Counted from the stretch's first letter, positions 34,666 to 43,843 are shown. The stretch is DNA of 64,000 nucleotides from CBDFMG01 sp965221205 [NCBI: bacterium] (GCA_965221205.1 OZ244870.1:1612001-1676000); one strand, 5' to 3'. The notes: generated by a model from the letters alone, not told the origin. Numbers and translations: made by a program.

Positions 34666-35718
34666 TTGTACTGTTTTGTGAAGGTGTTTACAGTCCAGGT
34701 TGATTTTTTATGCAAGAGATAGAGTTCAGCCGGTACTTTACCGTTTGTTTTTTTCTTTGCTGCGTTCTTTGATAATTGTATATTTTCAAGTATTTCAGTA
34801 AGTCATCGTTGAGTTGATCGATTGTTTGGTAGATTCGAGTCCTGTGATCTGGTAGAATTCTTCGAGTATGGTCTGATTCAGCCGCTCGCATGCTCCATTG
34901 GTCCACGGATGCCGCACCTTCGTAAGCCGGTGTTTGATGTCCAGTTCGGAAAGCAACCGCTCAAAGCTGTGGTTTTTGGAAGGATGATGTGTCGTGAACT
35001 CAAGACCGTTATCGGTGAGCACAGTCTCTAATGGAATATTCTGAGAGTGATTAAACACATGCATCATAAAGTCACAGGCAGAGAGCGCTGATTTATCGGT
35101 ATAAAGCTTTGCCCAACCATACGAAGAGCAGGCATAGATTGCAGTTACCTGGAATATGCGACCAACGCCTTTGAGTGTACCGACGTAGAAAACGTCCATA
35201 CCGACGATATGACCAGGGTAGTCTGTTGTGAGTGATCGTGTTTTTGCTGTATTCCGTGCACGTTCAAGATCGGTTGCAGTCTTGACCAGTCCATGCTTGA
35301 TCCTGATATATTCCAGACGGAGCTTACGGGTATTTATCCTGTGTCTCCTCAGTACGTTATAGATTGCTGAAGAGCCTGCGGCTACGCCAAGACGTTTCAT
35401 CTCATTTGCACTACGTACCTGACCGTACGAGGGGAAGACCTCTATGAAAGCAAGTATCTGCATTTCAATGTCCAATGGCGTCTGGTTCGGCTGTGCCGGA
35501 GAACGACGAACGATAGTGTGAAGCCCATCCGGACCGTACTGCTTGTATCTGTTGAGCCATTTATAAAACCACGTTCGCGAACGGTTAAACCGCCGGCATA
35601 ATAAAGTCACGCTGATACGATGATTTAGATAATACTTGATTATGTGCAGTCTGTCACTGTACATGTGAGTGTCGCTTGTCATCGGCACCTCCGTATGTTT
35701 TGACACGAAACAGTACAA
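34666..35718 (-). mobile_element. IS481-family-type insertion sequence
   Basis: The element is about 1.05 kb, bounded by imperfect 15-base inverted repeats, TTGTACTGTTTTGTG at 34666-34680 and CACGAAACAGTACAA at 35704-35718 (14 of 15 match). It carries a single transposase gene of the IS481 type on the minus strand. No clear target duplication is seen. It lies between the outer-membrane barrel gene (35829) and the ABC operon (34469) and may have separated genes once transcribed together. The transposase is frameshifted, so this copy is probably dead. Confidence 0.8.
34688..35682 (-). pseudogene. IS481-type transposase, frameshifted near its C-terminus
   Basis: The start at ATG 35682 has GGAGGTG upstream. 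N-terminal HTH: ISVTLLCRRFNRSRTWFYKW. A second HTH-like region is near FPSYGQVRSANEMKRLG. The rve catalytic core has Asp in IVGMDVFYVG, Asp in VLTDNGLEFT and Glu in TNGACERLNQTILEEFY. After QITG the frame is wrong (stop at 34795). The correct tail, TRIYQTIDQLNDDLLKYLKI with YNYQRTQQ, is in another frame and ends at 34688. The shift lies near 34845, after the catalytic Glu, so the last 60 residues are lost in the direct product. Confidence 0.82.
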
Positions 35719-35747
35719 AAGTCCCGACAATTATGCAAGCGATTCTC

Positions 35748-35771
35748 AAGGGAGAGGCTCGCCTGTCCCTT
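35748..35771 (-). terminator. possible hairpin after the outer-membrane barrel gene
   Basis: AAGGGA pairs with TCCCTT around an inner AGG/CCT stem and a CTCG loop, with one G-G mismatch. It sits 58 bases past the porin stop and 30 bases outside the IS end. There is no good T run, so termination is uncertain. Confidence 0.35.
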
Positions 35772-35828
35772 GTTGCTTACATATACCTATTATCGAAAAA
35801 TGTCAACACGTAGATAAAGTAATTCAAT

Positions 35829-37043
35829 TTAATAATAAACTTTGAACCATGCATACACCATCGAATTTCCGAATGTTCCAAACGGATCAACCGCATCAGA
35901 TGGATTGAATTCCGAGCTAGTATCGGCAACAGGAATAAAAGTGCCGACTCTCAAATCCGTATCGGGAAAAAGCTGATATTGGAGCGACGGCATAAAATAA
36001 TATCCGGAAGCATTTAAATTGGCCAGTACTGTCGCAGATACCGATAACAGATCGCTAAAGTTCAAACTGGCAGAACCATACAGATAGTCACGTGCGAGAA
36101 GCGGTCGGGTTCCAGTAAAGATACGATTATAATTGTAACGATTTTGTTCCGGTTCACCGCTCTCGTTATGGCTGTATTCAGCGGTTAATAAAAGTCCGTT
36201 TTTTATGTTGAAAGAGTAATCTGTTCCAATAACCCATCGGTAATATTTGTCCGGCACTACCAGATTTAACATAGCCGGATTTTCATTATAGAGTGCCCCT
36301 TCAAACCAATAACCTACACCAGCGTCACCTCTCCATTCGACGCCGTATATGTTCTGGCGAAGTCGAGGTGTTGCAAAATGTATTGCTGATGCTGCCATTT
36401 CCATTCCGTGCCAGTTCCACAGTAACCGCGTTCCACCTGATGAAGTGTCAAATTTATTTTCCGGTACAAACACCCCTTCGAGGCTGCTTGTTGGACCAAA
36501 GGGAATAGAAATCCGGAATGCATTAACACCGAGTTTTTCTTCCTGCGGCTCAAAAAAATTGACTCTGTTGAATACATCGAAAGGACTCCAGATGAACGAT
36601 CGCCCCCACGATATGCGTTGCTTTCCAATGGTTACGTCTGCGTTACGAAAATAGAGTCGGAGATATGCTCTGTCTACAACAAACTGCTGATCATCCGAAG
36701 TCGAGGTAAAATCTGTTCCTGTACCGGGCTGGCGTACCTGCTGTTGTAAAAAACCGTGATAGGTGAAATAGTCTACAGCGACGGTCAAAGAACTGTTTGC
36801 CGACACATCGTGCCGCATAATAATCCGTGCTCTATTGTAATCGCCAAAATTCAGAGAGTTTTTCAGATGGGAAAATGCAACATCATTTTCCGCAATGGTG
36901 ATAAAGAATCTGTTTTCGAAATAACCGTTTAACTGGGGCTGAGCATTTGCCGGGTATATGGTGAAGAAAACTATCCCCAGACCAATCGCAATACCACCTA
37001 CAACTAGGCTGATTTTTCGGATTATATAACAAAGAACTCTCAT
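35829..37043 (-). CDS. outer-membrane beta-barrel protein (porin-like)
   Basis: This is about 404 residues from the ATG at 37043, which begins a signal peptide (MRVLCYIIRKISLVVGG ... PANAQ). The frame is open back to 37154, but no upstream start has a clear ribosome site. The mature protein is a run of alternating amphipathic strands: NRARIIMRHDVSANSSLTVA, then YLRLYFRNADVTIGKQRISW, WFEGALYNENPAM, LLTAEYSHNESGEPEQ. It ends MVYAWFKVYY with a terminal aromatic. The motif GKQRISWGRSFIWSPFDVFN resembles DUF1302-type barrels that accompany LolCDE-like ABC systems. It may be the outer-membrane partner of the operon at 30473-34469. Confidence 0.75.
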   Translation of the reverse strand: MRVLCYIIRKISLVVGGIAIGLGIVFFTIYPANAQPQLNGYFENRFFITIAENDVAFSHLKNSLNFGDYNRARIIMRHDVSANSSLTVAVDYFTYHGFLQQQVRQPGTGTDFTSTSDDQQFVVDRAYLRLYFRNADVTIGKQRISWGRSFIWSPFDVFNRVNFFEPQEEKLGVNAFRISIPFGPTSSLEGVFVPENKFDTSSGGTRLLWNWHGMEMAASAIHFATPRLRQNIYGVEWRGDAGVGYWFEGALYNENPAMLNLVVPDKYYRWVIGTDYSFNIKNGLLLTAEYSHNESGEPEQNRYNYNRIFTGTRPLLARDYLYGSASLNFSDLLSVSATVLANLNASGYYFMPSLQYQLFPDTDLRVGTFIPVADTSSEFNPSDAVDPFGTFGNSMVYAWFKVYY

Positions 37044-37236
37044 AAGGAGATTGTTTCTATAACGGCAGTCGTTACCAGATTTCATCCGGGATAGTGTGCG
37101 GAGTAGTTCTGTGTTCAATTTAGGAATAAAATAATGCGAAACAAGGGAATTCACAGATTTGGCTTGCTTTTAAGCTGGATTATATTTAATCTCAAATTCC
37201 TAAAATTATTTACCGGTTCTTCAAAGAAAATATATC

Positions 37237-38079
37237 ATGAAAAAAATAAATGTTGCAAAAAATTCTGGTTTTTGTTTTGGTGTCAGAATGGCGGTTGACA
37301 AAGCGCTGGAAGAATCTGAAAAAAGTGACAATGTCCTCATGCTTGGCGACATCGTTCACAATGAGCATGTTGTGGAAAAGATAGATAAAGCTGGGGTGAA
37401 GGTGACTGAAACGCTTCCCGAAAAAAACCCCGGCACCTTGCTTCTCCGTGCGCATGGAACTGTTCCGGAAGTGTATGACGAGGCAAGAAAGAAAGGGTAT
37501 AATATTGTAGATGCCACCTGTCCGCTTGTTTTCGAGATTCATGAACATGCCCGAAATCTCGAAAAGGACGGCTATAAAGTGGTCATTATCGGAGATCATC
37601 CGCATGATGAAGTAATAGGAATCGCCGGACAGGTTAAGAATCCGATAATCATTTCAAGTCCTGATGAAGTGGAAGAAAAAATCCCGAGCCGTGTCAAGAA
37701 AATCGGTGTTGTTGTCCAGTCGACACAGAATATTGAAAATGCTCGGAAAATCGTGCAAAAGCTCATGACACTCGGCCGGGAGATGAGATACTACGACACG
37801 ATTTGCAAACCAACCAAATTGTATCAGGCAGAAATACGCACTATGCCGAAAGAAAACGATGTGATGATCATTGTTGGATCGTTTACAAGTGCAAATACAA
37901 AACGGCTGGCGGAAATTTCAAAGTCAATGAATCCGAGATCCTATCAGGTTGAAAGCGGTAATGAGTTGCAGGGAGAGTGGTTCGAAAATACCAAGTCAGT
38001 CGGTGTTACGGCAGGTGCGAGCACACCCGACTGGATTATCGATGATGTCGTTGAACGTTTAAAAGCAATGGAACAATAA
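37237..38079 (+). CDS. ispH: 4-hydroxy-3-methylbut-2-enyl diphosphate reductase
   Basis: This is the last enzyme of the MEP pathway, reducing HMBPP to IPP and DMAPP with an iron-sulfur cluster. The three cluster cysteines are visible: Cys13 in NSGFCFGVRMAV, one in IVDATCPLVFEIHEHA and one in YDTICKPTKLYQAEI. Substrate-contact motifs are GDIVHNEHVV, LRAHGTVPEVYDEA and GDHPHDEVIGIAGQV, and GSFTSANTKRLAEI. The C-terminus has GVTAGASTPDWIID. Length (280) is normal. It pairs functionally with ispE at 11644. Confidence 0.96.
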   Translation: MKKINVAKNSGFCFGVRMAVDKALEESEKSDNVLMLGDIVHNEHVVEKIDKAGVKVTETLPEKNPGTLLLRAHGTVPEVYDEARKKGYNIVDATCPLVFEIHEHARNLEKDGYKVVIIGDHPHDEVIGIAGQVKNPIIISSPDEVEEKIPSRVKKIGVVVQSTQNIENARKIVQKLMTLGREMRYYDTICKPTKLYQAEIRTMPKENDVMIIVGSFTSANTKRLAEISKSMNPRSYQVESGNELQGEWFENTKSVGVTAGASTPDWIIDDVVERLKAMEQ

Positions 38080-38135
38080 AAACCTCAATATTCTTTTTAC
38101 ATCTTCAATTAATTGAATTAAACCATTTAATAAAT

Positions 38136-38849
38136 ATGGCTCACATGACGGACAAAACTGCTGTTGTCACCGGAGCGGGTAAGGGGATTGGCCGTGCAGT
38201 GACGCTTATGCTGCTGCGTGAAGGTGTCAATGTTACCGGTCTTTCCCGGACTGAGTCAGATCTTAAAAACCTTACCAGTGAAGCAGGGGAACTTTCCGGT
38301 AGAATTTTGGCATACCCCGGAGATGTTGCAGATGAAGAAATAGTCAAAGTCTGCATCAAAAAAACAGTATCCGAATATGGTGGAATCGATTATTTAGTTA
38401 ACAATGCAGGGATCGGTATTTTCAAACCGGTCCATGAATTTACGGTTGATGAATGGGACAGTGTTATCAACACGAATCTTAGGGGGACATTTCTCGCTAC
38501 GAAGTATGCGTTACCACACATGATTAAAAAGAATTCAGGAACAATTGTTAATATTTCGTCAATTGCCGGGAAACAGGCATTTGAGGGAGGGGCTGCGTAT
38601 TGTGCAAGTAAATTTGCCATGAATGGTTTTGCCCGGTCACTCATGTTCGATGTCAGAAAACATAATATCAGAGTAATTTTGATTTGTCCGGGTTCAGTAG
38701 CAACAAGGTTCCACACACGTGGTGATCATCTCAAAGACAAAGATTCAATTCTCTCACCCGATGACTGTGCCCGGACAGTGCTCCATGCATTGACCTTGCC
38801 GCAGCGGGCATCTGTTCACGAAATCGAGTTGCGAATCACCAATCCTTAA
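38136..38849 (+). CDS. short-chain dehydrogenase/reductase
   Basis: This 237-residue classical SDR has the cofactor motif TGAGKGIGRAV at the N-terminus, YLVNNAGIGIF, the catalytic Ser in VNISSIAGKQAFEGG, and YCASKFAMNGFARSL holding the Tyr-x-x-x-Lys pair. Arg after the second strand (LSRTES) suggests NADP(H) preference. The substrate cannot be inferred. It follows ispH by 56 bases and could be co-transcribed. Met4 is an alternative start. Confidence 0.92.
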   Translation: MAHMTDKTAVVTGAGKGIGRAVTLMLLREGVNVTGLSRTESDLKNLTSEAGELSGRILAYPGDVADEEIVKVCIKKTVSEYGGIDYLVNNAGIGIFKPVHEFTVDEWDSVINTNLRGTFLATKYALPHMIKKNSGTIVNISSIAGKQAFEGGAAYCASKFAMNGFARSLMFDVRKHNIRVILICPGSVATRFHTRGDHLKDKDSILSPDDCARTVLHALTLPQRASVHEIELRITNP

Positions 38850-38929
38850 AGTAGTTAAAAAACTAAAAATTCAATTAAGGTTGATATTCGTTCTCTTATT
38901 CACAAGTAGTTTTCAAAAAAAGCATCCCT

Positions 38930-38987
38930 CCAAACAATATGGTCAATCCAGCCCCGGATGCGGGAGTGGATTGACCATATTGTTTGG
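38930..38987. repeat. long perfect hairpin between convergent genes
   Basis: Two perfectly complementary 21-base arms (38930-38950 and 38967-38987; first arm CCAAACAATATGG..., second ending ...CCATATTGTTTGG) enclose a 16-base loop. The loop itself contains CCCG-GATG-CGGG. The element lies between the convergent ends of the SDR gene and the FMN-reductase gene. Read on the minus strand it is followed 8 bases later by seven T, so it can act as terminator for the reductase. Its length and symmetry are unusual for a simple terminator, and a small mobile palindrome is the alternative. Confidence 0.75.
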
Positions 38988-39078
38988 ATAGTGAATTAGA
39001 ATGTGAAACGATTTTTCAAGTGATCATGAAAATCTGTTCAGAATGGAGAGGATGCAATGAAAAGTTTAACGTTGCCGC

Positions 39079-39678
39079 TTATACTTCCGACCTGTTTCTG
39101 ACCATATCTTCAAGAGTATGTCTCGGGCAGATATTGTCATTAATATAATCGACAAGGCTTTTGGCGAGACTGCGGATCTGCCTGTCGATCGTTTCATCAA
39201 TGATGTTTCCGCTATTATCAAAAACTTTGTTGATGTTTGCTATCGAAACAGGTCCTGGAAGCACAATCGCTCCGACATGAGAGCATACACTCCGGAGCTG
39301 TTCAAGAGATTTAATCGCCCCAATTTGTCCTGCCGCAACACCCAAAAGTGCAACCGGTTTACCAGCCAACAGTGACGGAAATCCAAGATTTTCAATAACC
39401 AATTTTATGACACTGCTGAAACCACCGTGATATTCAGGTGTAGCTAAGATGATCCCTGTTGTGTTGATTACCGATTCTTTTAGCTTACGGACATCATCAT
39501 TTTCCTGTAATCCTGGTAGTGGAAGATTCATGATGCGGGGATTAACGAGAGTTGTCGATATATTGCCATGTGATTCTAATTCATTGATGACAATGTTCAG
39601 GGCTCTTTCTGTTAAATTATTGGGACGGACACTTCCCAATATAGCAGTGATATGTATAGGATTTTCATTTTGACTCAC
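39079..39678 (-). CDS. NADPH-dependent FMN reductase family protein
   Basis: This is a flavodoxin-like quinone or FMN reductase of about 199 residues. I choose GTG 39678 because GGGGAG lies six bases upstream; an in-frame TTG at 39705 is less likely. Motifs are ITAILGSVRPNNLTERA (FMN phosphate loop), LPLPGLQENDDVRKLKESV, IILATPEYHGGFSSVIKLVI (the family signature) and GKPVALLGVAAGQIGA. The electron acceptor (FMN, quinone, azo dye, chromate) is undetermined. It converges with the SDR gene across the long hairpin. Confidence 0.9.
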   Translation of the reverse strand: MSQNENPIHITAILGSVRPNNLTERALNIVINELESHGNISTTLVNPRIMNLPLPGLQENDDVRKLKESVINTTGIILATPEYHGGFSSVIKLVIENLGFPSLLAGKPVALLGVAAGQIGAIKSLEQLRSVCSHVGAIVLPGPVSIANINKVFDNSGNIIDETIDRQIRSLAKSLVDYINDNICPRHTLEDMVRNRSEV

Positions 39679-39800
39679 GCTTATACTCCCCGTGTTGTGC
39701 AACAATAATAGTGAAAAGATTACATAATAAATAAGCGGTGAAGTAAGAACAATGCAATAATAAATATTGTTATAGTAATAATCCTATTCTCTTGAAAAGT

Positions 39801-39848
39801 AGAATAAACATGCCTTTATAGAATAAACATGCCTTTATAGAATAAACA
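39801..39848. repeat. 19-base tandem repeat, 2.5 copies
   Basis: The unit AGAATAAACATGCCTTTAT occurs at 39801-39819 and 39820-39838, with a third partial copy to 39848. It lies between the STAS gene stop and the FMN-reductase start. It looks like a slipped-strand duplication of non-coding sequence. Confidence 0.85.
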
Positions 39849-39885
39849 TTGTGATGAGGTGGCGGGGTTCCGCCGAAAAAATTGG

Positions 39886-40233
39886 TTATGAAATTGACTG
39901 AAAACTCGCGAGAGCCCTATCGGCTGTTTCATAGGTCTCAAACAAGTTCAGTATTTGCGAAATGATCAGAAGACTTTTAATTTTTTCGGTTACATTGGAG
40001 ATTTTCAAAATGCCATCCTGCTCGGTAATAAGACGCCGTGATTCAATGAGAGATCCAAGGCCGGTGCTATTCATCCATTTAACTTTACCGAGATCAAAAA
40101 CAATTTTTTTAACCTCGTCATTCAGAAGGCTTTTGACTTTCTCAGTGATTTCATGCGTTTCTTTGCCGCCCATGAGATTTCCGCTCACCGTAAGTACCGC
40201 TACATTACTATGAATCTTTTCGCTGATAGTCAT
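39886..40233 (-). CDS. STAS-domain anti-sigma-factor antagonist
   Basis: This 115-residue single-domain STAS protein has a strong ribosome site (GAGGAGG) before ATG 40233. The core is VAVLTVSGNLMGGKETHEI, then KKIVFDLGKVKWMNSTGLGSL. The Ser in MNSTGLG is the usual phosphorylation site in SpoIIAA/RsbV-type antagonists. In its unphosphorylated state such a protein binds an anti-sigma kinase and frees a sigma factor or response regulator. No HPK or sigma gene is adjacent, so the partner lies elsewhere. Confidence 0.92.
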   Translation of the reverse strand: MTISEKIHSNVAVLTVSGNLMGGKETHEITEKVKSLLNDEVKKIVFDLGKVKWMNSTGLGSLIESRRLITEQDGILKISNVTEKIKSLLIISQILNLFETYETADRALASFQSIS

Positions 40234-40399
40234 GTAAAAAACCTCCTCTGAATGCTCAAAATAGTGAATAAAATATAGCCAAAATAGTGGTATTGAAGGT
40301 ATATTTTTTTGACCCGATTGTCAAGTTATTTCTCTATTAAGAATTTGTATAGAATGTGTTAATTTATGAAAGAAAATATAAGGGAAACTCGCTTCATTT

Positions 40400-41045
40400 T
40401 CAATCCAACCGTACATGAAAACCGATCCAACTAAATCCGAAATTGAAATCCTCTTCGATCTGCTGTGACAACCGGTTTTCACTTTTTGGAGCGATACTGC
40501 GAATGGTTCTCGTTTCTTCAGGAAACGCTTTTGTCCGTTGAATGAACTCTTCCCGGTAATCGGATGAAACTATCTCCTGAAAAAGTTTTTTTCATCTCGG
40601 GTGTTGAACGCTGCCCTTTCACGGCTTTAATTATGACATTTTTTCTTCTGCTTATTGGAATAGCCGATGAGAACATACCCGGTTCCGACAATACATGCAA
40701 GTTCGTAGCGGGGATAGATATTGAATGCAAAGTCACGGTCATTTTCAGGATATGTATAGGGAAGCAATTCAAATACTATATACCAGAGTTCGATTCTTGT
40801 TTCAAGTGGGAGCATGAAATCGTCAATATTTAACAAATCGTCGATCAATTGTGTGAATGCATCTCTCTGAAGCAGACCTTTTTGCTTTACAAAGTCTTTC
40901 TTGTGAAGTATCTGTTCCCGAAGCAATGCGTATATTTTCTAAAGATTACTGCCGTACTGCTTTAAATCATTGTCATTTTTTCGATCACGGTTATCAGAGG
41001 ATGCAGTTCATCCGGTCTGTTTTTCAATTTGCGTTTGTGTGTCAC
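40400..41045 (-). pseudogene. decayed gene of unknown family
   Basis: Four pieces in shifting frames are readable from GTG 41045: THKRKLKNRPDELHPLITVI, then NDNDLKQYGSNL and an in-frame TAG, then KIYALLREQILHKKDFVKQK with the longest clean stretch (DDLLNIDDFMLPLETRIELW, PENDRDFAFNIYPRYELACI), then a shift near 40600, then FQEIVSSDYREEFIQRTKAF to IEEDFNFGFSWIGFHVRLD and TGA at 40400. Composition and low internal stop density in each piece indicate a former soluble protein of about 215 residues. I do not recognise the family. Confidence 0.5.
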
Positions 41046-41111
41046 TGTAGGTGTCCTACAATGAGGTGAAATGGATGTAATGTCCACATGGATTTCATTA
41101 TCAATGCTACA

Positions 41112-42269
41112 TTACAAGTATGATAGTTCAACGTTACTTATTTTAGAATCACCTGCAAGAAAATCACCTGTTTTTGCAATGACGATGCAAAGTTTATCTT
41201 CTTGTTTGTGATTAATATTTTTAAAAAGTTCTATTTTTAGATTGAGTGATTCTTTTGTTTCATGGCTGGTCCATAATCCCACCATCTCTCCGTCAACCAG
41301 AACAGTTGGCTTAACAATGCCGGCAGGAGAGCAAATCTGCTTACTGAAGGACTCATCAATGAATTCTGTATGAGACTCGTACCCGTTCAGGAGCGGATCG
41401 CTGAACCCGAGCAAATAACAACCGGTGTTTGTGGGAATCTCATCAAAAAATGATTTGCTTTCTTCTTCCCAAATCCAGTACTCTTTTTCAAGTAACGAGA
41501 TCCTTTTTATACTTTTTACAGGTTCTGCCAGAATTTTCCGTACTCTACCAAAAGTTAGTCCGCACCACCAGGCAATATCACTCTCAAGAACAGGGCCGTA
41601 GCATCTGATGTACTGTTCTACAAGATTTCGCTCTGCAACATCAAAAAAAGACGGGTCATCTTTGACCTCCGGTCGTGATGTGCACAAACGAAAATAGTTG
41701 CCTTGACTATTCCAAGTCTCATGTCCAGGAGTTATCTGCCATCTGTCAAGCAGAACACCCAGCGCCTGATCAAATATAGAAGTTGTCAGCTGAGAGCGAG
41801 GTTTATCTAAAGTAATTGATTTTAGCTCCTGCTTGGAAAAAATCTTTTTGAGTTGTGCTCTGGTTTTTTCTTGCATTCCGATTTTATGTAAGACAATTGC
41901 TGATATTGATGAAATGGCTTCCTCAGTAACAGATAGGTTTTTCAGATTCTTCTTAATAAGATATTCACGCTGTTGATAAGTTCCGGAATAAATCAGTTCA
42001 TGATTCTCCCTCGGAATGATAAAGAGCTGTTTTCTCATCCCGCGGAGTCGTCCTGCCTGTTGTGCAACATACAAATATTCCTCAAACGAATCGGTCGAGA
42101 AAAAATGTACCCTATTCAAGAGTGCAAGATATGCACTGTGGATATCTGTAGCGGGCAGTGCTAAGAAATGAGATACTGCCGTATGGATCGAGTAGCCTAA
42201 ACGGTCGGGATGGAGTAGCCCTTTCCATAGTCTGTACTGTCGAAGATGATCTTTTGTTGCAAAATCCAT
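41112..42269 (-). CDS. winged-helix DNA-binding protein, AlkZ/YcaQ (HTH_42) family
   Basis: This 385-residue protein of the HTH_42 (DUF1006) family contains the DNA glycosylases AlkZ/YcaQ, which unhook interstrand crosslinks or remove alkylated bases. Family landmarks: RLWKGLLHPDRLGYSI..., NRVHFFSTDSFEEYLYVAQQ, YGPVLESDIAWWCGLTFGRV, LGFSDPLLNGYES and PTVLVDGEMVGLW near the C-terminus. The AlkZ catalytic QxQ/QxD motif is not obvious here, so glycosylase activity is uncertain. Length and motif order are otherwise regular, and no lesion is seen. Confidence 0.82.
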   Translation of the reverse strand: MDFATKDHLRQYRLWKGLLHPDRLGYSIHTAVSHFLALPATDIHSAYLALLNRVHFFSTDSFEEYLYVAQQAGRLRGMRKQLFIIPRENHELIYSGTYQQREYLIKKNLKNLSVTEEAISSISAIVLHKIGMQEKTRAQLKKIFSKQELKSITLDKPRSQLTTSIFDQALGVLLDRWQITPGHETWNSQGNYFRLCTSRPEVKDDPSFFDVAERNLVEQYIRCYGPVLESDIAWWCGLTFGRVRKILAEPVKSIKRISLLEKEYWIWEEESKSFFDEIPTNTGCYLLGFSDPLLNGYESHTEFIDESFSKQICSPAGIVKPTVLVDGEMVGLWTSHETKESLNLKIELFKNINHKQEDKLCIVIAKTGDFLAGDSKISNVELSYL

Positions 42270-42298
42270 ATGATTTCAGCCTCGATATCTATTTTTTC

Positions 42299-42327
42299 TT
42301 GACATACTGGGAGTATTGTAGTATACC
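42299..42327 (+). promoter_or_regulatory. sigma-70-like promoter candidate
   Basis: TTGACA at 42299 and TATACC at 42322 are separated by 17 bases, and the following ATG at 42356 opens a 62-codon frame. The match to the general consensus is good, but use of this consensus in this organism is unproven. Confidence 0.3.
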
Positions 42328-42758
42328 CACAATGGGTTGGTGTATAGGAACCATTATGGCGGCTGTGGGTAGAGGAATAAACTCACTGAGGAGTCTGGCA
42401 TTTGTCCGTCAATTTGGCAACCAGATTATTGAAAAAACCGATACGCGGGTTCGAAAAGAATCCGGCAATCTTGAGCTTATCGGCATCAATCCTACATCTT
42501 ACCCCAAAGAAAATCCGTTTCAATTCCATAAAATTTCTCGTTGACGTTCAGAAAAACCGTTCTCTCCAAGACAGATTAATCGATAATCTTTGCATAATCC
42601 TTACAATTCTTTTATATTGGTACTCTTGAACAAAAATATCAATATACGATAACGTGCTCTTTTATTCAACCATTTTCACTTCTGATACGTAGCAAGCAGC
42701 TGCGCTGTTTTCCAGCTAAAAATCTCTTCTTCTCTCCAATCATTATATAATATTAATC

Positions 42759-42888
42759 TATTAATGATATATAGTGTATTATCGTTACACCGGTTACATC
42801 AATGGTTACAACCACAATTGTGGTAAGTATCATTTAGGTGCGATTAGCGCTTACTCATCTTAAGCTATTGTTTATTAATGATATATAG
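42759..42888. repeat. 16-base direct repeat upstream of the pilus remnants
   Basis: TATTAATGATATATAG occurs at 42759-42774 and again at 42873-42888, 98 bases apart edge to edge. It could be a regulator site in front of the pilin gene or the scar of a short duplication. Confidence 0.6.
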
Positions 42889-42955
42889 ATTTTGGCACGT
42901 GTGTTGCCCGCTAAGAAAGTACCGTCAATCTTAGATTTGTTTAGGAGGTAACATC

Positions 42956-43039
42956 ATGGATCAGCAGCAGTCATTACTTATAGTTTTGGGCGTCATCGTA
43001 GTTGATATAGCAGCAGCCGGCAGGCTCCCCGGATTTTGA
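42956..43039 (+). pseudogene. pilin-like N-terminal fragment
   Basis: A strong AGGAGG precedes ATG 42956. The product is MDQQQSLLIVLGVIVVDIAA followed by seven residues and TGA. This matches the short N-terminal hydrophobic helix of small pilin-like proteins seen in FCB-group pilus clusters. The rest of the protein is missing, and PilC-type sequence follows a few bases later. I infer a deletion that joined the pilin start to the inside of pilC. Confidence 0.55.
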
Positions 43040-43044
43040 GTATT

Positions 43045-43674
43045 CATAGAAAAATCAATTTTTTCAATCTCCGGCCTCCTGCAAAGGACATTGTATTTTC
43101 ATCCGGATTTGCGCGGATATGGTGAGAGAAAAACTCCCATACGATGAAATTTTCCCGTTGCTAAGCACCGATACGGTCAACAAAACCCTGAAACAGACAC
43201 TGCGAGAAATCGGTAAAGACTTGAAAGACGGGAATGACGGCAAAGAGGTATTCGGAAAACATGAGAGAACATTTGGAAAATTCCCTGCTTATATGTTGGG
43301 CGTTGCATCAACGAGTGGCAATAATGGAAGAAGTATATGCATGTACAGCACGATTTATGGAGCGAAATGAAGAATTCCAAAAAAATCTCCGTCAGGCGCT
43401 TGTCATGCCGTTAGTTGTACTGTTCTTTCTGTCACTTGCCATAATTTTTTATAGTACGTACATCTTCCCTAAAACCGCCGAACTTTTTCTCCGGTGTGAC
43501 ATTGAGCTGCCGCTGATGACGGCTGCTGTTCTCGACATAATTCTCTTTCTTATAATTGCTTACGTCTATAACTTTTCCCGGTTTATCAATCCTCTTTCTT
43601 ATATTTTTCTCTATCGAGTGTTCAGGTTCTTTTATTCTCATCTTCAAAGAATGAACGTTACTTTCATTATGTAA
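43045..43674 (+). pseudogene. type IV pilus / type II secretion inner-membrane protein PilC/GspF, broken
   Basis: Three frames together give the first half of a GspF/PilC protein: HRKINFFNLRPPAKDIVF, then IRICADMVREKLPYDEIFPL and NKTLKQTLREIGKDLKDG, then MEEVYACTARFMERNEEFQK, NLRQALVMPLVVLFFLSLAI and a second hydrophobic segment. Breaks lie near 43105 and 43322. GspF normally has two copies of this domain and about 400 residues; here the N-terminus and the whole second copy are gone. PilC is the membrane platform for pilus assembly. Confidence 0.72.
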
Positions 43675-43843
43675 CCTGTCACGTGCGTCTATTCCAGTCG
43701 TATCCAACCTTAATCTAAATTTTTTATAATCATCATATATTGATTCTAATGAATCCTACCTTTAGTTTTGTTTTACGAAAGTCCTCTTCGGAAACAGGAC
43801 ACTTTTTTAAAAATTCATCTTCATTAATCATACCATTCCCCCT

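Larger units (their letters stand above)
42270..42955. other. 686-base region with a possible short ORF and no firm gene
   Basis: It lies between the AlkZ-like start and the pilin remnant. On the plus strand 42356-42544 encodes MAAVGRGINSLRSLAFVRQF... ending FQFHKISR (62 residues), downstream of a sigma-70-like promoter. I do not recognise it; it may be a gene fragment. The rest is AT-rich with a 16-base direct repeat. Confidence 0.35.

Noticed and set aside
39801-39848. CRISPR array
   Set aside because: The 19-base units are directly adjacent without spacers and number only 2.5. It is a simple tandem duplication.
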